From: Actinia tenebrosa
Lineage: Eukaryota; Cnidaria; Anthozoa; Actiniaria; Actiniidae
Reading direction: 5' to 3'
Length of the DNA: 64,000 nt
Assembly (NCBI RefSeq): GCF_009602425.1
Contig: NW_022258581.1
Span: 86,579 to 150,578 of the forward strand
Below the pieces are notes generated by a model. The model saw only the letters and a program-made list of their open reading frames with translations, did no database searches and was not told where the DNA came from. Of this stretch, positions 46,277 through 58,800 are shown piece after piece. The position numbers were made by a program, and so were the translations under genes. Within the stretch, counting starts at the first letter, position 1, and each line of letters starts with the position of its first letter.

Positions 46277-47825
46277 ATGTCAAAGTTCGATGAGAAGTTT
46301 AGAGGGTCTTTTGACGTTTCAAAAAATAACCAGGAAAGCGTTGCAAGTCAGTCAAGAAATCTAAAGCGCAGTCAAGATGAACTAAGCCTCTCTAGCTCTA
46401 GCGGTAGTGAAGTGCTGCAGCAATCCCAAACGCAGGACATAGCGAAAAAACCCAAACAAATGCAAGAATCTTGTGGTGTAAGTATAAACATAAAGTACAT
46501 TCGATAGATTTTGGAAATAATATTGGCCATTTATCTGATGCACAGCACTTTTTGGAAAACTGCCTGAAAATGAAGTTCTTGTTTTGGTAAAAGCTGAGTA
46601 AAGGTATTATTTGTCTTGATACCTAAGTTTATTGTTGATACTAGTTCTATTAGTTAGCCACTTTAAAACCATGCGTCTTATCTAATATTTTTGTATTGAC
46701 AGGAAATATGTGTTGGTTCTGAAGAGAAAAGTCCACCAGTGGTGGCAAAGTGCCACCAAAACAATCCAGGTAGCGATAATAATAATAATAGAAACATATG
46801 CATAGGGGGCTTCGTGGTTGACCCAAGAGGAGTTCCAGGTGGGTTAGGATCCTGTGGTAGGACACTGTGTGCTTTCATAAAAAATTATAGTATGGAGCAC
46901 ATCCCGCCACCTTTCCAAGTTCAGAATTTTTTTTGGACCCCATTACTTGATAAATTCTCTTAGGCATGCAGACATTCTTGAATAACATGTAGGTGTGTGA
47001 AAATGAGATCGAATCGCAGATTCAAAAACCACGAAAATCACAACAATTCATTGCTTATATTATTCCGAAACTGGATAGTCAAGTCCTTATCATTTTTTCC
47101 CCTTATCACTCAAGATTGCAAAATAAGTGTCAGGTGTCTATATGTCTCATATATACTTATATGCCGTCCGTCTCGCCTTTAGGTTTCAAAGGTCCTGAAA
47201 TGAAAGGACCAAATCTACAAGCAGAAGGCGCTAGACTTGAAACTGTTCTTCGAGGTTTGTTTGATTTCAGTGGTTTATTTCTCTCTTATTTTTATTGACT
47301 TCAGCAACTAAGTAGAAATTCATGAGGGGTTCAGTAGTCCGCGTTTGCAGTCCGTAAGAAAGAAGGAGCAAAAGGCGTTTGGGGTGGGGATCAAATACTG
47401 ATGCTCCTCTTTCCTAGAAAAAAGAAGTTATTGTAGAATACTCAATAGAATTCGTTCCTTGGTTGGACTAATCATATTTAACGATAGCTATGTTTTTTGA
47501 ATTTACAATGTACAGACATCGGACAGGAAACGAAGATGCTTTTCTTAAAGTGGAGCCATCCATTTTCGTAAGGAAACCTATTGCTAAACATTTTTTCGTT
47601 GAACTTCATTGCTTTAAAAATGATAAAGATTCATCCCTTTCATTGATCTAAAAAAGATTTATGTTCCTTAGGGAAAGCGAAGCATTTGAAGCATTTTGCC
47701 CATCGAGATTAGACGAACTTCTCAGTGAAGCAAATCAGCTGGAATTGCACTTGAAGAAGCAAAAAGAACAACTGAAAAACAGACTCAGTGACCTCTCGAA
47801 AACTCTTAAATTGCAAATGAAATGA
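46277..47825 (+). CDS. TEX12: TEX12-like synaptonemal complex central element protein
   Basis: A non-coding first exon ends at 46043 (donor GTAAGT); the second exon starts at 46265. Coding exons 46277-46477, 46703-46769, 47183-47254, 47516-47567 and 47672-47825 join in phase to 181 residues. The N-terminal half is Ser/Gln-rich and probably disordered (LKRSQDELSLSSSSGSE). The C-terminal half is helical and coiled-coil-like; SRLDELLSEANQLELHLKKQ aligns with the conserved DEL..EAN..E.FL..K end of vertebrate TEX12, and the protein stops soon after, as TEX12 does. TEX12 pairs with SYCE2 to build the long fibres of the central element during meiosis. It is longer than the human protein (about 123 residues), the extra length being N-terminal and central. 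Upstream paired E2F sites suit a germline-restricted gene. Confidence 0.8.
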
Positions 47826-50800
47826 TAAGTTGTTCTCCGTCAATTTGTCAGTATTGCCTTGTATCTGTTGTTCAAATATCTTTTAAGAAGGAACGTTCTT
47901 AGTATCAATTCTAAGTTTTCTATTTGTAAAGCCGTCAAAACCTGTCATCATTTTTACCATTCATTTTCAGTCGATTCCAATTTCATTTGCATATTACCTT
48001 GGTTTATCTTATTTAGTGTTAACGTTTGTTTGCATAGAGCGGCCGTATTAAAGATCTTATTATTTGTGAACAAACAACTTCAATTACCTTATTCAATGCG
48101 TTTTCAAGTCAAATCTTTATCGTAAATGGCGGACACAGTCATAGCTTCGTGGAAGCACTTTTAAGTTTGGGGCCATAGTTGTCGGCTTAAGAACAAGAGA
48201 CACTCGGGTCAGATTTCGGTAAATGGACTTTGAAAACCATGCATTGATCTGTAAAAATGTTTATTTAGTTTTTAACTGCGAGAGATAAACTATTCTCAAG
48301 GTATCAGTTTGGCTCAGTCTAAGGCAGTCCTAACTCGGTTGTGAGTTTCACTGATTCCTTTGGATTTGGAAACTTGGGAATTTCTCTTGCACACACCCTA
48401 ATCTATTAGGCAAACTGGGAAGAAATCCGGTTGAAACTACCATTTTGTTTTGGTATTTTCTCACATACATACGTACATTAATTTTAATCTTATATGTAAG
48501 TAACCAGACGCCCCCTTATACAATGATTTACATAGAGTATTTCAAGAATCATCATAAATCATGTTCCAAAGGACAAACATAAGGGTACTTGAATCTTACC
48601 GGAACCTTGTCAAGCCGCATTGGCTAACGTTCGCTCGTAAAGCTTTATTGTGTGTATTCAATCTTTTTATACCAGGTCTTTATGACTTGTGAATAGCAAA
48701 TTTAGGTATATAGGGAAACTGAAAAAGAATCTAAGTAAGAAGTGCAACATTGCAAGGCACCGGGTTAAGGTAAAGAGATAGTGCTAGACCCAAAGTTGAC
48801 ATGTTTTCATTTTAGCAGATAAGAGTTCCCCTATAGAATCTAATATAACCTTTCATCTCTGATTTCGTGATTTTGATCTTTATCCGTGAATTTCTCCTTT
48901 TCTCTAATTTTTTAATTACTAAAATGGTATCCTTTACTTTTTCACGAATATTATTCTCTCTCTACTAATCAAACAATATTCAGTTTTTAACTAAAATTTC
49001 CCCTAAGATGATGTCACGAATCCTAGTGGTCGTAATTCAAACTCAAAGTATCACTTTTCATGGTTTTTACTTCAGATGCACAATCAATACATTTTTTGAT
49101 ATAAATTTTCCGTTCCTAAATCGACATTTGTTATATATTGTGTATTAATGTTTAATGACTTCCATTACACTTATGACTGACTACAATTGACCTTCCATCA
49201 CCCATCAACTAAGAAAAAACGTTATGGCTATCAAATACTGACGAATCATGACAATCATGATGAATGAGAACCGAAACATAATCATTATTTGTCGAGTAGT
49301 TTCTTGAGCACTATAATGGTGACTATTGGTTCTCAATAGGCGTCTCCTTAGTTACAGCGTTATTGCTATATTGTAACTGAGAAACAGACTAGAAAAAACT
49401 CACGTACATAGACGTGATGCAATTCGTGTCAAGTTTTGAATCATCATACAATCACATATATATACTCAGTCCTATATTAGCAAACGAAGAATTGATTTTA
49501 TTATATGCAGTAATACTGTTTCTTCTCAGTCTATATTTAACTAAAATTTCGCATATTTTTTGAATCTTCACTAATTAATAAAAACTACTAAAGACTTAAT
49601 GGCTATTAAGTACGAAGAGGAAGCTGAGTGACAGTTCAGATTAGCCAACGCTACACAAAACATGGGTACTATAAAAGTTGCAAATTTAAAAGAAATGTCA
49701 AATATAACTATGGAAACTGAATGAAAACAAACGAGGGCAAAATACTAAAATGTTTTGCATTTCATTTCAAGGAGCAAACCAAACGTTGTTCTGCTATGTT
49801 CTGCTATCATTATGAATTCGCAAATTCAAGTATTACCGATTGTTTTAAATAAGATCAGACAGTAAATGGACAGTCGACGGGCAAGTGTTTTCGGACTTTG
49901 ACGTTCAAAGTCTCTGGACCCCACAAAGTCTTCTTTTAAACCATTATTCAACGAATCTTAAAAATGTTATATGTAAATGTTTAAGCTGCAAACATATATA
50001 GAAAGCAACAGTGAGAATAATAGTAGTCACAGTTATCCAAACGTCAACGCTCGGCCGGCGATGGAAGCAGCGACTGCTCTCTTATCATAAGGTATGGACT
50101 CTATATAGGCGTTTTGATTAGAAGAGGACTTCATCCTTATCGGATACAAACTACCTACGCGTTAACCAGTTCACTGCAGGACATGAAATTTAACAAGGGC
50201 AAAAACATTTGAAAATTTTAACCGTAGCGTGAGTATCATTTTAATTAGGCTTAACCAGATTCACAAACTGAAGGACATATTTTTCCCTCACTACCCTCCT
50301 AGATTTGCCTCTGATTTAACACCGTAGAGTCTACGCTTATCTGCTCTCAAATGAAAGACAATAGACCAGATGTTGAACATCCCATTTCAGTTGATTCTAA
50401 TCTTTACACTGATCAGGTAAATCATATATGAGCCTTACATTTGTAAATGTAACTAGGTGGGTCTTTCCTGTTGTGGTTTGGGTTAGTTTTAGGGGGACAT
50501 CGAAAAAGGCCATGGACACCCCTGCATTGTCAGACAGACATATTGAATGTGTTTTCAGTCTTTGAAATCCATTTTACTTTCCGCCCAAAACAGGAAATAC
50601 TAAGAAAATCAGAGCCTATTACATCAAGATCATTGTCGTCGAGACGCCTACCTACAATGTTTCGGAAATGTGAAACATAACTGTACTGAGAAGGGAATCG
50701 CCGTAAAAAATATATTAATGGTGATAAAATAGATCAAGCGAAAAAAACCTTGGTTTTTTTTAATGGATGGAAAAATGCGTGATTGCCATATTTTCTGTAT

Positions 50801-52805
50801 GGTACTCGATTTTCCTTAAAGGTTGCGTAACACACCTACTTGTCAGTCGTTAAACTCATTTACACGTACAACAAATTTCTAGCGATACATTAAATGTTCG
50901 CGTTGTCAAGGACGCAACTGCCCTCCTTCAGGATATTTACGTGCGATATATATACTTCATATCAGGCCCACTTAGGTTTAGCACGTTGCAAAGCTGTAGA
51001 AAGAAATCAGGGCCCCAGCATATCATTCATACCATTAGTATTTGAGTGGGTTTTGCTCCATCTGCGGCAATTTTGATTTAATCAGTACTTAACAGCGAAG
51101 CTAGATAGCTTTATGGTGGAAAAAATGTTAGCTATAATTAAGATGCTTTCGAGTGGCGCATTACGAAATTGATTTTTTTAGCGTACACATCATCCTTTAA
51201 ATTTTTAGTGAGTAATCCCGTGCATCAAAGTTTCAGTGCATGACGGGAAGAAAGAGGGGAATAACGACGAACAAGCAACTTCGGTTTTAATCATATTTAA
51301 TTCCTACATGCAATCAGATTTGCTATATTTGCTGTGGTGTTAGTTCGAATTTTACTAAATCAACTTAGTTTACTAGCCTAGTAAACAATTTTTCATTCTG
51401 ACCTTGGGAATAGTGCCTGGCATGAAGAAATGAAAGCGAGAACGTCTCATAACTTGGAGGGGGTTTCACGACAAATAGATTACAGTACTACACTCAATAA
51501 ATGACGAAAATGCATTTTAACTTTTAACTTTAGGTCAAAACTTCAACTAAAGGAAGAACTCTGATTGGACGACGAAGACGTTTTCAGAAACTAATACCAC
51601 CATGAAAGATAAGGTTTACCTCCCACACTCCGAGTGAGAAGGAAACCACTTTAACATTGCGAAACGAAAGGGTATTTGCGGGGCTTTATCTGTCAACTTT
51701 AGCTAGAATTTTCGCTTTTTGTGTCACTTTAGTACACACTCCGTTACAATTGTAATTGCAACTATGTACATTATGTACCAACTTTTTCAAATGATAATAT
51801 TATACAAAACATTTTTCAAAGCCCGCCGTCATTTTCCTTCACATGTTGTTCGTGCCTGACCGAATTGTTTACATAAAGTCGATAAAATACATACTTTGCT
51901 GGAAATACCTTTATAACTGATAATATTTTTAATTTTTGCTCCTATGAGCTAACAAACACGTCATGTTACCATTGACGTCGATTGACGTCACCACCTTTGC
52001 GCCTTTAAAACTAGACTTGCGTATAAAAATATAAATTATGATTTGATGATGTTCAACGAAATATCATTTAGATAAACCTCAACCTCCGTGTTGAGGAGTA
52101 TGAGTCTTTTACGCTTTTGCATCACTAAATACTCGTGTTTTCCTTTCTTTTTTGACTGAATTCATTATACAAATGTTTTTTTGGTGCTGTTTTTGAAGAA
52201 CGATTCTAAATATAGCGTGAATAAATTGAATGGCTTATTTGCAAGGGTCGCTTCAGCGTAGGTTTGCCTTCGAGGTGTTCGTGATTGGCCAAAGGCTAGT
52301 CATGTGATCAAATCCCTTCCGAACTTTATGTTGTGCTCAAGACGCTGGTTTGTCATCTCCGTTGTGTTTTTATATCAGGTCTTGCCGTTCAAGGGAAAAA
52401 CACTGCCATCTTAGAGCTTTATCAGGTACACTAGAAACATCACTAGCTCGTTACTTGGTTATTAATGCGAGTTGCTTCAAACATTTGTCTAAATAGACTG
52501 TTTGAGTTGAAATTTTTATTCATGTCATCAGTACAGTAGTCACTGCCGAATGAACCAAATCGAGCCGATTGACCGTATTGGTTATATTCTTCTTGTGTTA
52601 TCGTCCATTTTGGTCGATGATGGATCCCTTTACTTCGTTTCATATTATTCGTTTTGTAATCGTGGTTTGTTTTTCTCTTTTCAGGATTGGAGATATCCAT
52701 CCGTGAGCCGCAGTAGGCTTGGGAACATTCGAAGTTCGCTATATTTTTTCCGAAGAACTCGAGCGCTTCCACTCAACTGCAATGTGATGCTCAGTCATAC
52801 ATCTA
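47826..52805. other. Spacer between TEX12-like and Q-rich genes
   Basis: About 5 kb with no supported gene on either strand. The final kilobase probably holds the promoter of the Q-rich gene: two CRE-like sites at 51973-51990, an inverted CCAAT box (GATTGGCC) at about 52284, and a possible 5' UTR exon with an acceptor at about 52684 (TTTTCAG). A - strand frame ending at 52443 has protein-like composition but no known domain. Confidence 0.45.
51973..51990. promoter_or_regulatory. Two adjacent CRE-like sites
   Basis: TGACGTCG (51973-51980) and the perfect palindrome TGACGTCA (51983-51990) are spaced one helical turn apart, about 0.8 kb upstream of the Q-rich gene's putative ATG. CREB/ATF binding is an inference from the motif. 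Confidence 0.4.
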
Positions 52806-55800
52806 ATGGATGCTGGTGATTCAGGTAGGAATAAAGTTTTTTCCTCGTTCCTAACAATCTGTAGCTCGTATTTCGTGATAAGAGTTCCATTATGAGCAAT
52901 CTGGGCGGGTGGTAGTTTATACTAATACAAACCGGCCATCGTATTTTTAGCAGTTACCGAGGTTTGTCTGACAAGACACCGCGAGCCCGGTCCAAACTGA
53001 ACTTATCTCAGTTCGGATGTGGTTTGATTGCTACACTATGGCTGTCGTAACAGCCACAGTTAGAGTGCGGCAGGTCAGATTGACTGCGATTTTTCCCCAA
53101 ATATCGAACACAAACGGGGGAGAATGCTCAAAGAAAACGCGGAGTTTGTAATGGTCGTACTCTTTGAAATTAGAACACCGATCAAGGCCAATACATAACA
53201 TAATACCAAGCTTGTCAATTCAGTTTCTAGTGTATGTATTGCCTTTTGCTTTAGCGCTATTCTTTAACTTTTATCCTCGTGGCCAGCAATGTGGCATTTC
53301 TGATTCTAAATCAAGAATAGGCACGAAATCTTCAGATGCGAATCACCAGTCAAATCAGGCCAGGAATTTTCTTCTGTGACTCTCATCTGGGGATTTCGTG
53401 CTCTTCCTTCATTTAAGTCAAATCATCCATAATCCATCTATATATAAAAACGCAAAGGGCTAAAGATAGCACTATCGTGCATATTTAAACCATGAAACTG
53501 CAATGGTATTGTTGTCACATTTTGATAAAAATACTCGCGGTTCAGTACATAGGTCAGGATTAGCATAAGTTATATCAGAAGTGACTTTACCCGAAAACAT
53601 GAGGGAAAAACATGGCTGCTGTATACATGTAACAAAACCAATTACAGACTGCAGTGTTCGTGATCGAGTGTTTTTCCAGCTTATATTCTATTTTTGTAAA
53701 GTAATCCTAGCAACGATATTCAAATAAGATTTATTTTTCTTCGAAACCATTTCGTTAGCAAACTACAATTGCTTGTCTTCTACAAACTGGTAACACAAAT
53801 ATATGCTGTTGTTCTATCCATTTCCCTTCTCGGAACACTTAGTTGATTGCTGTTGAGCGTCAGTGATCCAATGCACTACAAAATATATCCGTTCCTGACG
53901 TCACATCCAGTGTTGTTTATCCAAGTAGAAGCATACTTCTTCAAATTTGTGTCGAACGGTGGATCCTAATATGAGAGCAATACGTACAATAATGTACAAT
54001 GTATCAACTGATTGCAAATAAAAGTCGAATAAAAGCTCCATTGCAATAACTTTAGGTCTATATTATATTGTAATACGATGTTTGTTTGAAAGTATTTGAT
54101 ATTTCATTTTAATGGTTTGTGATTGAGGTAGTTGTTAGGATTCACACCATCATCATGAGGTGTTAGATTTTAACATAAGAGACAATTCTCTGATATTGTT
54201 TGCTTTGTGTAAAATACATGGTTTCCAAACTTATTAAAATGGCACTTTCACCTTGCATTTCTTTTGGACATCCCCAAACCACTGTCAAGGATCTTTCCTA
54301 AGCAAATGTTGTAAATATTGAAGCAGTGCATTAGAAAGAACCAAACACTTTGTACTTGTTACTAAAAATAGATTATTGACTTAGGAGAGAAAAAGATTAT
54401 ACACATTAATTTAAGTAACGAAATGTTTCAGCTTTACATTACAAACAATCCTAAAAAGCAAAAAGAAATAACAACGGTATTTAGCTGCTTTTATAGGTAA
54501 AGCTGCTTAGTTTAGGGATGATCCCTTCAAACTCTCTGGTTGAATGTTGGTTATATATACATTATATCCTGCCTCTCGTTAAGGAATTTATCTTGAAAGA
54601 TGTACATTAGTTTGAAAAATTGGTTTGGGTTGCATGAGTAGTAGTTGATACAGGTATTGTGTTCGCTGGCATTATGTTATTAAAAAGTAATTAGACTGCT
54701 CTTTGTCTCTCATTGAATGAAAATTTGTGTTTATCATATGATAAGAATATTCTTTTTAGAGCATTAATGTGATGTAAACAGAGTGGGTTTATTGTGTCTT
54801 CTTAGTTGGTGTGATATAATCTTATGTGGGATGGTAATATATATATTAAAAACAGGGCTATCAAGGACTAATATATTAGATTCAAGGTTATATACTGGGT
54901 TTTCATTAAGTTTTGAAATAACAGGAGATGAGCATGAACTGCCAGAGAGTCCTAAGGGACCAAAAGAACATTTTACAAATTACTAAGTAATTAATGGTAG
55001 TTTAAGCAGGAGAATTTTGCTCAGTTATCAGAGCGTTGTCCAATCCCCAACCCTAAATGAATACCCTAGCATGTCCATTAAGAAAGTACTTTTTTCCTTC
55101 AAACATTGCATATACTTTGCTTGCTTCGCTCGCAATAGAGGGATACACATTCCCTAAAATAGTTATAGTCTTATGTAATATTTTAGAATACTCTAACATT
55201 TTAATAGCTGTATTTTGATCATATAAATAGTTAATAGTCGCATAAATAATAGTTATTTTGTAGACTGGGTAGGTAATTGCAGTAAATGAAATAACTAGTT
55301 TTATATAGGTTCCAGCCATAAGATTTATTTATAAATTCAAAGATTTTTGAAAATTTTAAGCTTTTTGAACTCTTCAGCCAGCTGCTGTTAGAGCCTGTAG
55401 CCATATTTTCATTCGTTTATGAACATTACTTTATAAAGCTAACTTGAAAAAATTAGAAAATATTGAACTGCAGCTCCTTTAAGGGTATTATATGTTTGAC
55501 CTTTTTCCTTGTCTTTGATCTCCTGCTTTAAGCTTGATCCAAATATTTGGACCCAACATGTTTATTATGTTGTCAGAATGTACATAGTCATTGTCTATGT
55601 AAACAAATTTGTATTATATTCTAACCTTACTTTTGACTTATACTCTAGTAATCTCATTCTGTTGTAGGTAATTCTATCTGATCATTATGAGATGACTAGA
55701 TAGCTACTCAGTCCTGCCATTATGATGATACATTGTTATTACTATGTAGTTCTTATCTAATAGACTGTGTGATACTGGGCACCCTAACACATTCTTATGC

Positions 55801-58800
55801 ATTTATTAATGTAAATTATGATATCTTGTCTTAAAGAATTTGACTAGACATAGAACTACATGTCACTTTATAGACACTTTCTTGTCATATCAAATGTCTG
55901 GTTCTGATATCTATATCTAGACATATCCTTCAGTGGGTACCCTTCAGTGATATACTACACAGTAAATAGAAAGGTATTTCTTATGTAACGTTATTGATGT
56001 TTGCAGTCTAGAATTGTTTGCCATATAGGCAAAAAATTAATATCTACTTAATGATTTATATCATCAGACTTTGTTGATACACCTTTTGACTTTTTAAAAT
56101 ATCTCCTTTTTCCAAGTCCCTTATTATTTGTTTTTGTTTAGTCTAATTTTTCTTTTGATAATAATTCACAGTCTAGGTTATTGCTTATCCTACATAAAAA
56201 GGTTTCCAGCTGTAACTTTGTTATTTTCAAATTATTATTAATTTCCAGACTATTTAAGTGAAAAAGCCCTTTGAGTGGTTAGTAATTATGTATTGAAAGT
56301 AGAATTTTTTTTTTACAGTAATAATCTTGCATTTTGTTTAAACATGAAATTCATATTTTTTAAAATCATTTAATGATAAATAACTCTTTGGAAAAAAAAA
56401 TTTAAAGTATAAAGGCATTGTATTTATTTTCTTGCAAATACAAAAGTAGATATCAATTATTAAGAATATTGAAGATTTCTTAATAATATTTTGTAAAATG
56501 GAGATCTGTACCTTCCAAACACTTATGAATGCAAATTCAGTGATAAGATGAAAGCTGTGATTACCTAAAAAGGTAAAAGGTGAAGTGGCAAGCTTATTAA
56601 TGTCAGTAATTACTTTTGCCAAAGTTCAGTTCTGTCAGTAGAAGCTGATAGTATTCCATGTCTCCCAGTACCCACTTCTTTATAAGTGCTGCTTCAAAAG
56701 ACCAGCACTAATGAGATGGAGTTTTTTCATGAGGGTGGTATGAACAAATCCTTATTTTGATTGCTCTTGGTCTTGTCTTATTTTGTGTAATTTTTACATT
56801 CAATGAAAATTACTTGTAGACTAGCTTGTCGGGTATCTAACAGCATTGGGTCAGACCAAACTTCCGAAGACAGGTCATTGACTTTTGAATATGTTATGAA
56901 AGAAGTGTCTGAATGCACCTGCAGTCTGTGTCGGACCTTGGTCTTGTACCTCTACACACCTCTACTATTTATGCTAGAATGACAAAGCTAAGAAAAATTA
57001 TCTCTGCATTTGACAGTAAGGCACTTTCAGACATTTTTTCACTTCAGGTTTGATTCAGCACTAATTAAAAAGGAACTTTTTCAAAGAAAAATACCATACT
57101 TACTATAATTGTTTATACCTTTTATAGCAATTTTTATGTAATTTATCATTTATATAATTTTGTACTTATTTTATCATTTATTTTATAAATTTTTTCCAGT
57201 CAAGACTTGATTTTTAAGTCTAATTTGTTTAAGATCTTAAAACACATTGGTAATGATTCTGTCAGTTAGAAAGAATAGCTTTCGCTTTTTTAATTCCTGT
57301 AATGGTAACTCTCTAGTTGAAAGGATTGAGAGTAAACACACATCTCATTATCAATACTTGGCTTAATTTTCCAAACTAAGTTTTGAATATGAGTAAAATT
57401 CCGTGTTGTTTTTTCCTGTTTTCTTAATTCCTCTCCAGAAATCAGCTTCTAGACTCCAATGGATTAGTGTCATAAACTTTATTATCATGTGCGTCTTTCT
57501 TGTATATCACAGTAGTACAGCTAATTGGGATACTGTTCCAAGAATTAGAGCTAGGGTACTATTTGAATCCATTAAGTCCTCATTATCAATTTGAATTCTT
57601 TATATTTAAGAGACTTTAGTATACAGCTTGCTTTAGTATAAGATGTTACACACATAGTTACTAAAAATTTATTTAATGCATAGTAATTTAATAAGTAAAT
57701 AGAGTTTAAACAAATTTCTTACCACTGTTTTCATTGTTACTTGCTGATTGAGATAAAAGTTACGACTGGGAATTCAGTTAATAGACTACTGTCAATCAAA
57801 TAAATTGTTCAGTACCTTTACATACTCTGATTGACAGCAGTGTTACCTGATTTCCCTGTTAGGACTGTTGTCTTGATCTGTGTGCAGTTATTAAAACAGT
57901 GGAAACATAAAATGTTCAATTGGATGAATTTATCATATGGTTTATAATTTGCAATGGTTTGCCTGAATTTAATTTTGAAAACCATTTTCTCGTCAAGATG
58001 CAAGTAAATAAAATGTACATTTAGTTGTAAGTATTAATCTTTTGCTTTGTAATCAAATTTTATTTTATTTTCTATTCCACTCCAAATTTGAATATAAAAG
58101 GGAAAAATTCTTTAAAACCAGTCATGACTGTCATTTATATGCCTGGAGACATAATTAAATTTTTTAAACCATATGAAATAAGACATTATTGAGAAATGAT
58201 TACACTTATTCATATATTAAACCTTAAAATGTCAAGGTCATCATGAAAAAGGAGAAATAGCATTCTATTTATAACTCTAATGAATATTTATTTTCTATTA
58301 TTTATGTCTTCCTGCTGAGTAATATAACTTAAAGAAGGCAATATTTATACCTGAATTAGTGAAATGTTCAATCTATTATCAAATTGGGACTCAGTATTGT
58401 TGCAGATTATTGTGAGAGAAAAAAACATATGAATAATTAGGACTGAATAATTATAGTTTAAACATTCTCATTCCATGAAATATTATTAATTCCACCCTAG
58501 CATTAATCCTTTTAGTCTGGAAATTCATATGTTTATTGTGTAGTTCCAAAAATTATCCATACCCCCCTCACAGAGGAATTTTTAAAGACACCCCCCTACT
58601 CCCCGGAAATTCCAATTTTCTTCCATACAAACTCTGTAATTTTGTTCTTCCTCTGACACCCCTACTCTTCGGAAATTCCAAATTCCTCTGTGGGGTGGGT
58701 ATGGATGATTTCTGGAACTACACATTTTAAATTAAAGTGCATGTGACATGAAAAATGTTTTAGCTGATTTCGATTCCTTTATATTATATACATGTAGTAA

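Noticed and set aside
52443-52703. - strand frame of 87 codons from an ATG, with protein-like composition (SKGIHHRPKWTITQEEYNQY)
   Set aside because: An in-frame stop lies upstream, no good acceptor joins it to another exon, and the + strand here looks like the promoter and 5' UTR of the Q-rich gene. It deserves an RNA check but is not called.
54924-54987. Possible alternative last exon (GDEHELPESPKGPKEHFTNY, then stop) in the Q-rich gene's first intron
   Set aside because: The acceptor and phase fit, but 20 residues with no domain is too little evidence.
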